A DNA stretch of 64,000 nt from GCA-2861595 sp035536185 (GTDB lineage: Bacteria > Actinomycetota > Acidimicrobiia > Acidimicrobiales > GCA-2861595), in the NCBI GenBank assembly GCA_035536185.1, contig DATLOM010000058.1:41537-105536 (forward strand), written 5' to 3'. A program made the position numbers and the translations under genes. The notes under the pieces are model-generated. The model had not been told where the DNA came from and did not search any database. It worked only from the letters and a program-made list of their open reading frames with translations. Below, piece after piece: positions 8,177 through 16,225 of this stretch (the first letter of the stretch is position 1; every line of letters starts with the position of its first letter).

Positions 8177-9730
8177 ATGACCGACCGCCTGATCATCTTC
8201 GACACCACCTTGCGCGACGGCGAGCAGTCGCCGGGCATCTCGCTCGACGTGGCCGAGAAGCTCGAGATCGCCGAGCAGCTGGCCCGCCTGGGTGTCGACT
8301 ACATCGAGGCCGGGTTCCCCGTCGCCAGCCAGGGTGACTTCGAGGCCGTGCAGGCCATCGCCCGCTCGGTCGAGGGCCCTGTCATCGCCGGGCTGTCCCG
8401 CACCCACCGGGCCGACATCGACCGATGCTGGGAGGCGGTGAGCCCGGCGGAGCGGTCCCGCATCCATGTGTTCATCTCCACCAGCCCCAATCACATGGAG
8501 CACATGCTGAAGATGACGCGCGAGCAGGTGCTGGCCGAGACGCGCGCCGGGGTCGCCCGGGCCCGCGAGCACACGGACGACATCGAGTTCAGCCCCCAGG
8601 ACGCCACCCGCACGCCGCTGGACTTCATGATGGAGGTGCTGCAGGCGGCCGTGGATGCCGGGGCCACCACGCTGAACATCCCCGACACCGTCGGCTACGG
8701 CATCCCCTGGGACTTCGGCGCCCTCATCCAGTACGTGCGGCGGGAGATCAAGGGCGACTTCGTCACCTCCACCCACTGCCACAACGACCTGGGGTTGGCC
8801 ACGGCCAACTCACTGGCCGGCGTCCAGGCCGGCGCCCGCCAGGTCGAGGTGTGCGTGAACGGGCTGGGTGAGCGGGCCGGCAACGCCGCTCTGGAGGAGG
8901 TCGTCATGGCCGTGCGCATCCGGGCCGACCAGTTCCCGGGTGTGGAGGTCGGGGTGCGCACCGAGGAGCTGGCCCGCACCAGCCGCCTGGTGAGCCGCCT
9001 CACCGGTTACCCGGTCCAGTACAACAAGGCCGTGGTGGGCCGCAACGCCTTCGCCCACGAGTCGGGCATCCACCAGCACGGCATCCTGGCCGACTCCAGC
9101 ACCTACGAGATCATCGACGCCGACTCCGTGGGCCAGCAGGGAAGCCAGATCGTGCTGGGCAAGCACTCGGGCCGCCACGCCTTCCGGGACACGCTGGCCA
9201 AGATGGGCCTGCACGTCCAGGGCGATGCGTTGAACGCAGCTTTCGTGCGCTTCAAGGAGCTGGCCGACCGCAAGGTGCAGCTCACCGAGGCCGACCTGGA
9301 GGCCATCGTGGCCGAGGAGATCGGCGGCGTGGGCGGCACTCCGGCCTTCGCCTTCGAATCGCTGGAGGTCAACGGCGGCACCGTCGGCGTGCCGCGGGCC
9401 CGGGTGGTCCTCATCCGTGACGGCGAGAAGGCCGAGGCCACGGCTGAAGGCGACGGCATGATCGACGCCGCCTGCAAGGCCATCAAGGCCGCCACCGGAG
9501 TGGACGGCACCCTCACCGACTTCAACGTCTCGTCGGTCACCGGCGGCGTCGACGCCCTGGGCGACGTGATCATCCAGCTGGAGTCCGACGGCGTCAAGGT
9601 CTCCGGCCGCGGCGTCTCGACCGACGTCGTGGAGGCGTCCGCCCGCGCCTTCCTCAACGCCACCAACAAGGTGGTCCGGGCCAGGACCCGCCACGACGTC
9701 CGCGACCCCTCTACCGAGGTCACCCCCTAG
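8177..9730 (+). CDS. leuA: 2-isopropylmalate synthase
   Basis: Condenses acetyl-CoA with 2-oxoisovalerate, the first step of leucine synthesis. The 517-residue protein is the bacterial short type: DTTLRDGEQSPG (9-20) at the start of the TIM barrel, THCHNDLG with the metal-binding His-x-His, GLGERAGNA, and a subdomain with HESGIHQHG. The C-terminal LeuA regulatory domain (about 385-500), which binds leucine for feedback inhibition, is complete. It stands alone behind a leucine attenuator, 49 bp after the T-run. The other leu genes are in separate units nearby. Confidence 0.95.
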   Translation: MTDRLIIFDTTLRDGEQSPGISLDVAEKLEIAEQLARLGVDYIEAGFPVASQGDFEAVQAIARSVEGPVIAGLSRTHRADIDRCWEAVSPAERSRIHVFISTSPNHMEHMLKMTREQVLAETRAGVARAREHTDDIEFSPQDATRTPLDFMMEVLQAAVDAGATTLNIPDTVGYGIPWDFGALIQYVRREIKGDFVTSTHCHNDLGLATANSLAGVQAGARQVEVCVNGLGERAGNAALEEVVMAVRIRADQFPGVEVGVRTEELARTSRLVSRLTGYPVQYNKAVVGRNAFAHESGIHQHGILADSSTYEIIDADSVGQQGSQIVLGKHSGRHAFRDTLAKMGLHVQGDALNAAFVRFKELADRKVQLTEADLEAIVAEEIGGVGGTPAFAFESLEVNGGTVGVPRARVVLIRDGEKAEATAEGDGMIDAACKAIKAATGVDGTLTDFNVSSVTGGVDALGDVIIQLESDGVKVSGRGVSTDVVEASARAFLNATNKVVRARTRHDVRDPSTEVTP

Positions 9731-9777
9731 TCGGGCTGACGGCGAGTCAGGGCGGGACGGCTGCTAGTACAGGGGCC

Positions 9778-10047
9778 GTGCCGCCCCCCGCTCCGCGCCA
9801 GCCCGAGGAGCTGACCGAGGAGGAGCGTGAGGAGCTGCGGCGGGCGCACATCCGCCTGCGCAAGACCAGCCAGGACCTCGAGGCGATGCTGGCCACGCCG
9901 AAGATGCGGGGGCGGTGGGACCCGGCGCCGGTGCCGCCCGAGGCCATGGATGGGGCGAAGTCGGAGCTGGTCAAGGCTTACGCCAAGCTCTGGACACTCC
10001 AGCGCGAGCTGCTCGGCTGGGACGTCCCGCCGGGCCTCGACAGCTGA
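9778..10047 (+). CDS. Conserved small protein, helical, function unknown
   Basis: 89 residues from GTG at 9778, mostly helical and charged: ELTEEEREELRRAHIRL, then KTSQDLEAMLATPKMRGR, then SELVKAYAKLWTLQREL. No membrane segment and no catalytic motif is visible. Its stop is five bases before the GTG of the rhomboid gene, so the two are probably co-transcribed. I do not recognise the family. Confidence 0.65.
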   Translation: MPPPAPRQPEELTEEEREELRRAHIRLRKTSQDLEAMLATPKMRGRWDPAPVPPEAMDGAKSELVKAYAKLWTLQRELLGWDVPPGLDS

Positions 10048-10051
10048 CCCG

Positions 10052-11056
10052 GTGCAGTCGACAACCTGCTATCGCCACGCCGATCGCGCCACCGGGGTCA
10101 GCTGCACCCGCTGCGGGCGGTCCATCTGCCCCGAGTGCATGATCCAGGCGCCGGTCGGCCACCACTGCCCGACCTGCGTCGCCGAGGCGCGGGGTGACAC
10201 CAAGAAGCACCGCCAGGTCCGCTGGGAACGGCCCGGGGCGGGAGCAGGATCGGCCGTCATGCCCACCGTGCTGGTGCTGATAGCCCTCAACGTCCTGGTG
10301 TTCATGGTCGACCGCAGCGACCCCACCATCCAGTTCCGATTCGCCGACAACCCGCTCCTGGTCGCCCGGGGCGACGTCTACCGGCTGGTGACGGCCGCCT
10401 TCCTCCACGCCAACTTGCTCCACCTCGGCCTCAACATGTTCGGCCTGTACCTGTTCGGCCCGCACCTGGAGCGTGCCCTGGGCTGGCCCCGCTTTCTGGC
10501 CCTGTACTTGGTGTCGGCCCTCGGCGCCGGCATCTGCTTCTTCTTCTTCGCGGCGCTGGGCACGTTCTCGGTGGGAGCATCCGGCGCCGTGTTCGGCCTC
10601 TTCGGCGCCTTCTTCGTGATCCTCCGGGCCCGGGGCGGCGACACCAGCCAGATCGTCATGCTCATCGTTATCAACCTGTTCATCGGGGCGTCGGTGCCGG
10701 GCATCGACAACTACGCCCACATCGGGGGACTGCTCACGGGCGGCGCCGTAGCGCTGCTTTACGAGCGCATGCCGGTGCGCCCGGGGCGATCGCAGGTCGC
10801 CGTGCACCTAGCCGCCGTGGTCGTGTTGGTGGCCATGCTGGCCACGCTGGCCGGTGCCCGCAGCCGCCAGCTACGGGCCCGGGAGGGAGTCGTAGGACGC
10901 CCCGCTCCGTCCTACGTGGTGGACGCGCCTTCCGGCGCGTTGGCGCGCCCCTGTAGCTGCCAGATAGCGGACCGGACAGCCATCTCGGAGGCCGGCCCCG
11001 CCTACGGCGTTGCCGGCGTCGTGATGGGCAGCCAGTCAGGCCGCCTGTCCTCATAG
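10052..11056 (+). CDS. Rhomboid-family intramembrane serine protease with N-terminal zinc-binding box
   Basis: 334 residues. Residues 6-42 carry paired Cys/His (CYRHADRATGVSCTRCG, CPEC, HHCPTC), a B-box-like zinc module common in actinobacterial rhomboids. Six membrane helices follow. The catalytic dyad is Ser177 in GASGAVFG and His223 in YAHIGG, with His124 and Asn128 in HLGLNMFG supporting the oxyanion site, so it should be active. The GTG start is 5 bp after the previous stop. The last ~55 codons contain a perfect 9-bp hairpin (CGTAGGACG / CGTCCTACG, 10891-10916) and overlap the convergent leuD by 55 bp, suggesting the original stop was lost. Confidence 0.88.
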   Translation: MQSTTCYRHADRATGVSCTRCGRSICPECMIQAPVGHHCPTCVAEARGDTKKHRQVRWERPGAGAGSAVMPTVLVLIALNVLVFMVDRSDPTIQFRFADNPLLVARGDVYRLVTAAFLHANLLHLGLNMFGLYLFGPHLERALGWPRFLALYLVSALGAGICFFFFAALGTFSVGASGAVFGLFGAFFVILRARGGDTSQIVMLIVINLFIGASVPGIDNYAHIGGLLTGGAVALLYERMPVRPGRSQVAVHLAAVVVLVAMLATLAGARSRQLRAREGVVGRPAPSYVVDAPSGALARPCSCQIADRTAISEAGPAYGVAGVVMGSQSGRLSS

Positions 11057-11607
11057 GCGGTGATGTCGTCGGCACGACGCAGGCTCAAGCCCACGTCGTC
11101 CAGGCCTTCGAGGAGGCGCCAGCGGGTGAAGTCGTCGAGCAGGAACGGGGCGTCGATGCCGGCCGCCGGCGCCCGCACCGTGCGGCTCTCGACGTCGACG
11201 GTCACCTCGAGAGTGGGATCGGCCTGCACGGCGGCCAGCAGGGCCCGCCCCGTCTCCTCGTCGACCTGAGCGGGCACCAGTCCCGCCTTCGTGCAGTTGG
11301 TGCGGAAGATGTCGGCGAAGCGGGGGGAGACCACGGCGCGGAACCCGTAGTCGGTCAGCGCCCAGACGGCGTGCTCCCGTGAGCTGCCGGTCCCGAAGTT
11401 GGTCCCGGCCACCAGGATGGAGGCACCGGCATACTCGGGACGGTTCAGCACGAAGTCGGGATCGGCCCGCCAGGCCGAGAACAGGCCGGCGCCGAAGCCG
11501 GTGCGCTCGACCCGCTTGAGCCATTCGGCCGGGATGATCTGGTCGGTGTCGACATCCGAGCGGTCCAGGGGGACAGCGGTGCCGGTGACGGCGGTGACGG
11601 GTTCCAT
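11002..11607 (-). CDS. leuD: 3-isopropylmalate dehydratase small subunit
   Basis: 201 residues, the swivel domain of isopropylmalate isomerase; pairs with LeuC to interconvert 2- and 3-isopropylmalate. DVDTDQIIPAEWLKR and the substrate-contacting loop GTNFGTGSSREHA are intact. The ATG start overlaps the leuC TAA by one base, giving tight coupling for a 1:1 complex. The 3' end overlaps the reading frame of the convergent rhomboid gene. Confidence 0.95.
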   Translation of the reverse strand: MEPVTAVTGTAVPLDRSDVDTDQIIPAEWLKRVERTGFGAGLFSAWRADPDFVLNRPEYAGASILVAGTNFGTGSSREHAVWALTDYGFRAVVSPRFADIFRTNCTKAGLVPAQVDEETGRALLAAVQADPTLEVTVDVESRTVRAPAAGIDAPFLLDDFTRWRLLEGLDDVGLSLRRADDITAYEDRRPDWLPITTPATP

Positions 11608-13049
11608 TAGAGCGATTCTTTTGTCGAGCTGAGATCGTCGGGGGTGGCGAAGTGCCCGGCCACGGCGGTGGCCGCGGCCACGGCCGGCGAGACCAGGTGC
11701 GTGCGCCCACCGGGGCCCTGGCGGCCCTCGAAGTTGCGGTTGGAGGTGGACGCGCAGCGCTCACCCGGAGCCAGCTTGTCTGGGTTCATGGCCAGGCACA
11801 TCGAGCACCCCGCCTCTCGCCAGTCGAAGCCGGCGGCCCGGAAGATCTTGTCGAGGCCTTCGGCCTCGGCCTCCATCTTCACCAGGGCCGAGCCGGGCAC
11901 GACCATGGCCCGCAGGCCGCTCTTGACCTGATGGCCCTCGACCACGGCCGCCGCCGCTCGCAGGTCCTCGATGCGGGCGTTGGTGCAGGAGCCGATGAAC
12001 ACGGTGTCGACCGGGATGTCGCGCAGAGGCGTCCCCGGCCGCAGGTCCTGGTAGGCCAGGGCCCGGCGGGCCGACTCCCGATCGGATGCCTCCAGGAAGG
12101 AGTCGGGATCGGGAACCGCGCCGTCGATGGCCACCACCTGGGCCGGGTTGGTGCCCCAGCTGACGAAGGGCACCAGGCCGGCGGCGTCTATCACGACCTC
12201 CTTGTCGAAGGCGGCACCTTCGTCGGTGGTCAGCGAGCGCCAGTCGTCCAGCGCCTGCTCCCATGCCGCTCCCTTGGGGGCGTGGGGCCGGCCCTGCAGG
12301 TAGGCAAAGGTGGTGTCGTCGGGCGCCACCAGGCCGGCCCGGGCGCCGGCCTCGATGCTCATGTTGCACACCGTCATCCGGCCCTCCATGGAGAGGCTGC
12401 GCACGGCCGAGCCGCGGTACTCGATGACGGAGCCGATGCCGCCTCCGGTGCCGATGCGGCCGATGACGGCCAGGATGAGGTCCTTGGCCGTGACGCCGGC
12501 GGGCAGGTCGCCCTCGACGGTGACGGCCATGGTGCCGGGGCGCACCTGGGGCAGGGTCTGAGTGGCCAGCACGTGCTCGACCTCGCTGGTGCCGATGCCG
12601 AAGGCCAGTGCGCCGAAGGCGCCGTGGGTGGCGGTGTGGCTGTCGCCGCACACGATGGTCATGCCCGGCTGGGTGAGGCCCAGCTGGGGCCCGATCACGT
12701 GGACGATGCCCTGGTTGCGGTGGCCCATCGGGTAAAGGGGGACGCCGAGCTCGGCGCAGTTGGCGGCCAGCACCTCCATCTGCCGGCGGGAGATCGGGTC
12801 GGCGACGACCTGGCCGGCGGCGCCGGCACCAGTAGGCACGTTGTGGTCCATGGTCGCCAGGGTGAGGTCGGGCCGGCGCACGGTGCGCCCGGCCAGGCGA
12901 AGGCCGTCGAACGCCTGGGGGGACGTGACCTCGTGCACCAGGTGCAGGTCGATGTAGAGCAGGTCGGGTTCGCCCTCGGCCTGGTGGACCACGTGGCGGT
13001 CCCAGACCTTCTCGCTGAGCGTCTTGGCTGTGGTGGCAGTGGGTGTCAT
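11607..13049 (-). CDS. leuC: 3-isopropylmalate dehydratase large subunit
   Basis: 480-residue aconitase-family [4Fe-4S] enzyme. Cluster cysteines are in GSCTNARIEDL and in GCSMC near the C terminus; early motifs include TMDHNVPT and CGDSHTATHGAFG. ATG at 13049 gives the usual N terminus leading into LSEKVWDRHVV; longer frames run into the operator and the regulator gene. It is transcribed away from an IclR-type regulator with a 38-bp gap holding a perfect palindrome, the arrangement known for LtbR/NdgR control of leuCD. Confidence 0.95.
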   Translation of the reverse strand: MTPTATTAKTLSEKVWDRHVVHQAEGEPDLLYIDLHLVHEVTSPQAFDGLRLAGRTVRRPDLTLATMDHNVPTGAGAAGQVVADPISRRQMEVLAANCAELGVPLYPMGHRNQGIVHVIGPQLGLTQPGMTIVCGDSHTATHGAFGALAFGIGTSEVEHVLATQTLPQVRPGTMAVTVEGDLPAGVTAKDLILAVIGRIGTGGGIGSVIEYRGSAVRSLSMEGRMTVCNMSIEAGARAGLVAPDDTTFAYLQGRPHAPKGAAWEQALDDWRSLTTDEGAAFDKEVVIDAAGLVPFVSWGTNPAQVVAIDGAVPDPDSFLEASDRESARRALAYQDLRPGTPLRDIPVDTVFIGSCTNARIEDLRAAAAVVEGHQVKSGLRAMVVPGSALVKMEAEAEGLDKIFRAAGFDWREAGCSMCLAMNPDKLAPGERCASTSNRNFEGRQGPGGRTHLVSPAVAAATAVAGHFATPDDLSSTKESL

Positions 13050-13054
13050 GTTGT

Positions 13055-13075
13055 CTATCTCACAATCTGAGATAG
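13055..13075. promoter_or_regulatory. Operator palindrome between leuC and the IclR-type regulator
   Basis: CTATCTCA (13055-13062), a 5-bp spacer, then TGAGATAG (13068-13075): a perfect 8-bp inverted repeat centred in the 38-bp divergent gap. Position and symmetry fit the binding site of the neighbouring IclR-family dimer, controlling both directions. Binding itself is inferred. Confidence 0.65.
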
Positions 13076-13087
13076 TAGTCTTGCGTT

Positions 13088-13723
13088 GTGGAACGCAGTG
13101 TAGGCGGCGTGGGAGTTCTCGACAAGGCGGTTTCCATCCTCGACGCACTGGAAGGTGGTCCGCTCTCGCTCAGCGAGCTGGTGGCGAGCACCGGGATCTC
13201 GCGGGCCACCGCCCACCGACTGGCCGCGGCTCTTGCCGGCCATGGGTTCGTCGGACGTGACGCCGGCGGACGGTTCACCCTCGGCGCCCGTCTCACCCGG
13301 GCATCCCTGGAGGCGGCGGCCCGCCCTGCCCTCGAGGCGCTGCGGGACGCGACGGGGGAGAGCACGCAGCTCTACGTGCCCCGCAACGGCAACCGGGTCT
13401 GCGTGGTTTCGCTGGAGTCACCCCACAGCCTGCGCACCATCGTGGCCGTCGGCGCCGTCCTGCCCCTCGACAAGGGCTCGGCCGGCAAGGTGCTGCGGGG
13501 CGCCCGGGAGTTGGAGCGGCGACGTTGGGTCGAAAGCGTCGAGGAAAGGGAGCGCGGCGTGGCCTCCGTCAGCGCGCCGGTGTGGCGCGACGGGGAGGTC
13601 GTGGCCGCCGTGTCGGTGTCGGGACCCATCGAGCGCACGAGCCGCACCCCGGGCCGGCGCTACGGGCCCGCCGTCAAGGCGGCAGCCCGGGCGGTGGAGG
13701 CAGCCATGGGCTGGTCCGCCTGA
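13088..13723 (+). CDS. ltbR: IclR-family regulator of leucine biosynthesis (LtbR/NdgR type)
   Basis: 211 residues, shorter than a typical IclR protein (about 240-260). An N-terminal winged helix-turn-helix (about 8-65, with LSELVASTGISRATAHRLAA) is followed by the effector domain, including LDKGSAGKVLRG and VASVSAPVW. The divergent position next to leuCD and the small size match LtbR of Corynebacterium and NdgR of Streptomyces, which repress leuCD. GTG at 13088 follows the operator. The effector is not deducible. The gene ends 39 bp before palindrome copy 3. Confidence 0.85.
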   Translation: MERSVGGVGVLDKAVSILDALEGGPLSLSELVASTGISRATAHRLAAALAGHGFVGRDAGGRFTLGARLTRASLEAAARPALEALRDATGESTQLYVPRNGNRVCVVSLESPHSLRTIVAVGAVLPLDKGSAGKVLRGARELERRRWVESVEERERGVASVSAPVWRDGEVVAAVSVSGPIERTSRTPGRRYGPAVKAAARAVEAAMGWSA

Positions 13724-13761
13724 ACGCCCGGTTTGGCCCCTGCCGCATCCACTTTCATCGT

Positions 13762-13806
13762 TTGCGAGTACATAGGGGGCGGAAAACGCACGCTATGTAC
13801 TCGCAA
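13762..13806. repeat. TACATA palindrome, copy 3 (supplies a stop codon)
   Basis: Perfect 13-bp arms 13762-13774 and 13794-13806 flank a 19-bp core in the AAA orientation. It lies between two convergent genes. The minus-strand hydrolase reads GCG AGT ACA TAG in the right arm, so its last three residues and stop come from the repeat. Confidence 0.95.
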
Positions 13807-14734
13807 CGGGTGGGTCGGGAAGCCCGGCGCGCGTGGCAACGCCTTTGCACGCCTCGATGAGGCCCGGGACGAACAGGTCCGGGTCGGTGACGCAGGAGCC
13901 GTGGTCGCCTTCGACGGTGACGACTTCGGCCTCGGGGATGGCCTCGGCCAGGCGGAGTTGGCGGCTCGGGTGCACCACCCGGTCGTGGGCCGTGACCACG
14001 ACGGCGGTGGGGACGTCGACCTCGCCGATCCAGTCGTGGGAGCGGAACTGTCCGATGGTCCAACCGGCCTGGAGGATGGTGGAGGTGTCGTTTCGCTGCA
14101 TCTCCGACAGCCCCCATTCGGCCCAAGGGCCCACCCCCAGGCGCCGGCGGATCACGCGGCTGCTCACCTCGCGGCGCACCGGCGCCGGCGTCAGCCGGGC
14201 GGCCACCGACAGGCCGAGGAAGCTCGAGAAGTAGATGCGTGAGCCCAGGTCCATCCCGGAGAAGCTGCGGCCGGTGGCACACAGCACCAGGCCGGCGACA
14301 AGGTCGCGGTGCCGCCGCCACATCAGCTGGGCCACGGGCCCCCCCATGGAATAGCCGACAGGGATGACCTGGTCGATGCTCAGCGCCTCCACCAGCGCGG
14401 CGGCGTCGTCGGCGCAGTCCTCCAGCCGGAACGGCTTCCAGGACCGGATTCCCTGGCCGTGACCCCGATGGTCCAAGGCCAGGACACGAAAGTGCTCCGA
14501 CAGGGGCTCGTACGACGTGAACCAGTTGAGGTCGGCGGTAACCGTCCACCCGTGGAGCAGGATCAGCGTGGGCGCCCCCGGCGGCCCCGCCGCCTCCCGC
14601 ACGAAGGTCCGCCCCCGCCCGGGCAGGTCGACGATACGGCCCGGCGGCAGCGGCGGCCCCGCCACACCGACGTCGAGGCTCGCGCCGGGCTCCTCCGCCG
14701 CCGCCCCTGACACGTCCGCCGCCGACCGGGGCAC
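13793..14734 (-). CDS. Alpha/beta hydrolase
   Basis: 313 residues with the alpha/beta-hydrolase fold: oxyanion-hole LLHGW (59-63), DHRGHGQG (88-95), nucleophile elbow GYSMGG (127-132, Ser129), a likely acid in TAHDRVVHP and a likely histidine in EGDHGS. A lid of ~60 residues separates strands 6 and 7. Substrate unknown. The GTG start is one base after the greA stop, so it is translated from the greA transcript. The C terminus runs into palindrome copy 3 and ends Val-Ala-Ser-Thr. Confidence 0.85.
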   Translation of the reverse strand: MPRSAADVSGAAAEEPGASLDVGVAGPPLPPGRIVDLPGRGRTFVREAAGPPGAPTLILLHGWTVTADLNWFTSYEPLSEHFRVLALDHRGHGQGIRSWKPFRLEDCADDAAALVEALSIDQVIPVGYSMGGPVAQLMWRRHRDLVAGLVLCATGRSFSGMDLGSRIYFSSFLGLSVAARLTPAPVRREVSSRVIRRRLGVGPWAEWGLSEMQRNDTSTILQAGWTIGQFRSHDWIGEVDVPTAVVVTAHDRVVHPSRQLRLAEAIPEAEVVTVEGDHGSCVTDPDLFVPGLIEACKGVATRAGLPDPPVAST

Positions 14735-14735
14735 C

Positions 14736-15209
14736 TCAGCCCCCGACGTCGACTATCTCCACCTTGAGCATGCCGCTGGGCGCTGCGTACTCGACGATGT
14801 CGCCCTGGCGGCTCCCGAGCAGCGCCTGGCCGAGCGGTGACGCCGGCGAGGAGATGGCCACGCCCTCGACCCGTTCCTCGATGGAACCGATGAGGTAACG
14901 CTCGACGTCGTCGTCGCCCTCGTAGCGGATCGACACGATCGAGCCGGGCTGCACGGTGCCACCGGCCTCGTTGGTGCCCTCCTCCACGATCTGGGCCTCG
15001 GACAGCAGGCGCTCGATCTGGCGTACGCGGGCTTCCATCTTCCCCTGGCTGTCCTTGGCCGCGTGGTAGTCACCGTTCTCCTTGAGGTCGCCGAGCGCCC
15101 TCGCCGCCTCGATGGCCTGGGCGATCTCCACCCGGCCGCGGGTGGTGAGGTCCTCGAGCTCGGCCCGGAGCCGGTCGTGAGCTGCCTTCGACAGATGCGT
15201 CTCGCTCAT
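14736..15209 (-). CDS. greA: Transcription elongation factor GreA
   Basis: 157 residues with the N-terminal antiparallel coiled coil (about 1-75), carrying the acidic tip in ALGDLKENGDYHAAKDSQ, then the FKBP-like C-terminal domain (SIVSIRYEG, ISSPASPLGQALLG). GreA binds the RNA polymerase secondary channel and stimulates cleavage of backtracked RNA. ATG at 15209 gives MSETHLSKAAHDRLRAEL, the usual actinobacterial start; a longer frame upstream looks non-coding. The alpha/beta hydrolase gene follows directly. Confidence 0.93.
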   Translation of the reverse strand: MSETHLSKAAHDRLRAELEDLTTRGRVEIAQAIEAARALGDLKENGDYHAAKDSQGKMEARVRQIERLLSEAQIVEEGTNEAGGTVQPGSIVSIRYEGDDDVERYLIGSIEERVEGVAISSPASPLGQALLGSRQGDIVEYAAPSGMLKVEIVDVGG

Positions 15210-15277
15210 GAAACGAGGGTAGTCCCCGCTCCGCGGGGCGACGACAGCCTCCATGGTTGCGGGGATACTGTGCGCCG

Positions 15278-16072
15278 GTGGACGACGCCCAGGTCCTGAC
15301 CGCTTTCGCCCTGGAGGGGGCCCGCAAGGCCTTCGGGCCGATGCTCCACATCGAGGGCGACAACCTCTACCTCGACGGCTGGTGGCAGGCCGCCATGCGT
15401 ATCGCCGACAACACCTTCATCGTGCGGGACGAGGAGCCGCCGGTGGAGACCACCCTCATGGCCGACCTCAAGGCGGCCCTCACCGGCAAAGGCCTCGAGC
15501 AGGTGGGCGCCGACCTGCCGGGCGTCACCATGATCACCTACACCGAGTTCACCCTCGGCGGCGCCTCGTGGATCGTGTGGGCACCCGACCTGGCCACCGG
15601 GGAGCTCAACCTGAACGCCCGGGTGACCCGCGAGACCTTCTTCGAGGAGGCCGAATCGGCCGAATCGGGCCTGGTGGGCGACGAGTCCCATCTCGTCGGC
15701 TCCAGCGCCGAGCTCGGTGGCGCCAGGCGGATCGCCGGCCTCCCGCCGGCGCTGGTCCTCGCTATCGGGGTCCAGGGGGACACCGCGAAACAGCTGGAGG
15801 CGGTGCTCTCGGGCTGCCAGGTCAAGACGGTGCCGTTCGATGCGGGGCTCGACACGTGCAGCCGCATCATCCCGACACTGGTCGTCGTGGACGCCACCGA
15901 CCAGGCGGGGCTGAACTTCATCATGGAGCTGCGGGTGGCCGCCTGCGGCAGGTTCCTCCCCGTGGCCGCGCTCACGCCGAGCTCCGAGGTGCCGTTGGGC
16001 GCCGAGGTGGTGCTCGACCCCACGGCCGATCCTGCCGGGTGGGTGCCTCCCCTGCGCGCCCTGCTCCCTTAG
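15278..16072 (+). CDS. Hypothetical protein, receiver-like C-terminal half
   Basis: 264 residues from GTG at 15278; family not recognised. The N-terminal half (about 1-140) is mixed alpha/beta. The C-terminal half (about 155-264) alternates hydrophobic strands and helices like a response-regulator receiver or flavodoxin fold (ALVLAIGVQGDTAKQL, then IIPTLVVVDATDQAGL, then VAALTPSSEVP). A phospho-acceptor site is not clear. It stands alone between greA (divergent) and the leuB leader (downstream). Confidence 0.6.
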   Translation: MDDAQVLTAFALEGARKAFGPMLHIEGDNLYLDGWWQAAMRIADNTFIVRDEEPPVETTLMADLKAALTGKGLEQVGADLPGVTMITYTEFTLGGASWIVWAPDLATGELNLNARVTRETFFEEAESAESGLVGDESHLVGSSAELGGARRIAGLPPALVLAIGVQGDTAKQLEAVLSGCQVKTVPFDAGLDTCSRIIPTLVVVDATDQAGLNFIMELRVAACGRFLPVAALTPSSEVPLGAEVVLDPTADPAGWVPPLRALLP

Positions 16073-16101
16073 AGCGCTGGCGCCGCAGAGGTACGGGCCG
16101 G

Positions 16102-16112
16102 TACAGTAGGAG
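16102..16112 (+). promoter_or_regulatory. Probable -10 element of the leuB leader transcript
   Basis: TACAGT at 16102-16107 has no convincing -35 element. It ends ten bases before the leader GTG, exactly the spacing seen between the leuA -10 element and its leader ATG. The overlapping AGGAGG (16107-16112) would lie upstream of the transcript if this -10 is used, or serve as a ribosome-binding site if transcription starts further upstream. Confidence 0.5.
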
Positions 16113-16116
16113 GGCT

Positions 16117-16155
16117 GTGTCCTTCGCCCCCGCACCCGTAGCCATCATCTCGTAG
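16117..16155 (+). CDS. leuB-ilvE-cimA leader peptide, Val-Ala-Ile-Ile
   Basis: A 12-codon frame from GTG: (M)-S-F-A-P-A-P-V-A-I-I-S, TAG. Valine and two adjacent isoleucine codons (GTA GCC ATC ATC) lie just before the stop, matching products of the downstream operon (ilvE, and cimA for isoleucine). AGGAGG stands 4 bp upstream of the GTG. Two hairpins follow immediately. This is the arrangement of a branched-chain amino-acid attenuator. Confidence 0.75.
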   Translation: MSFAPAPVAIIS

Positions 16156-16208
16156 CGCACACCACTTCGGTGTGCGCTTTTCGACCGTCCACGAGGTGGG
16201 CGGTTTTT
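16155..16208 (+). terminator. Attenuator of the leuB operon: tandem hairpins
   Basis: Hairpin 1 is GCGCACACC (16155-16163) / GGTGTGCGC (16169-16177), then four T. Hairpin 2 is ACCGTCCAC (16184-16192) / GTGGGCGGT (16196-16204) with one G-T pair, then TTTTT to 16208. Hairpin 1 begins at the last base of the leader stop codon, so a stalled ribosome on the Ile codons would cover its 5' arm. Which stem acts as terminator or antiterminator is inferred. Confidence 0.75.
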
Positions 16209-16225
16209 CATTTCTCAGGAGCAGA

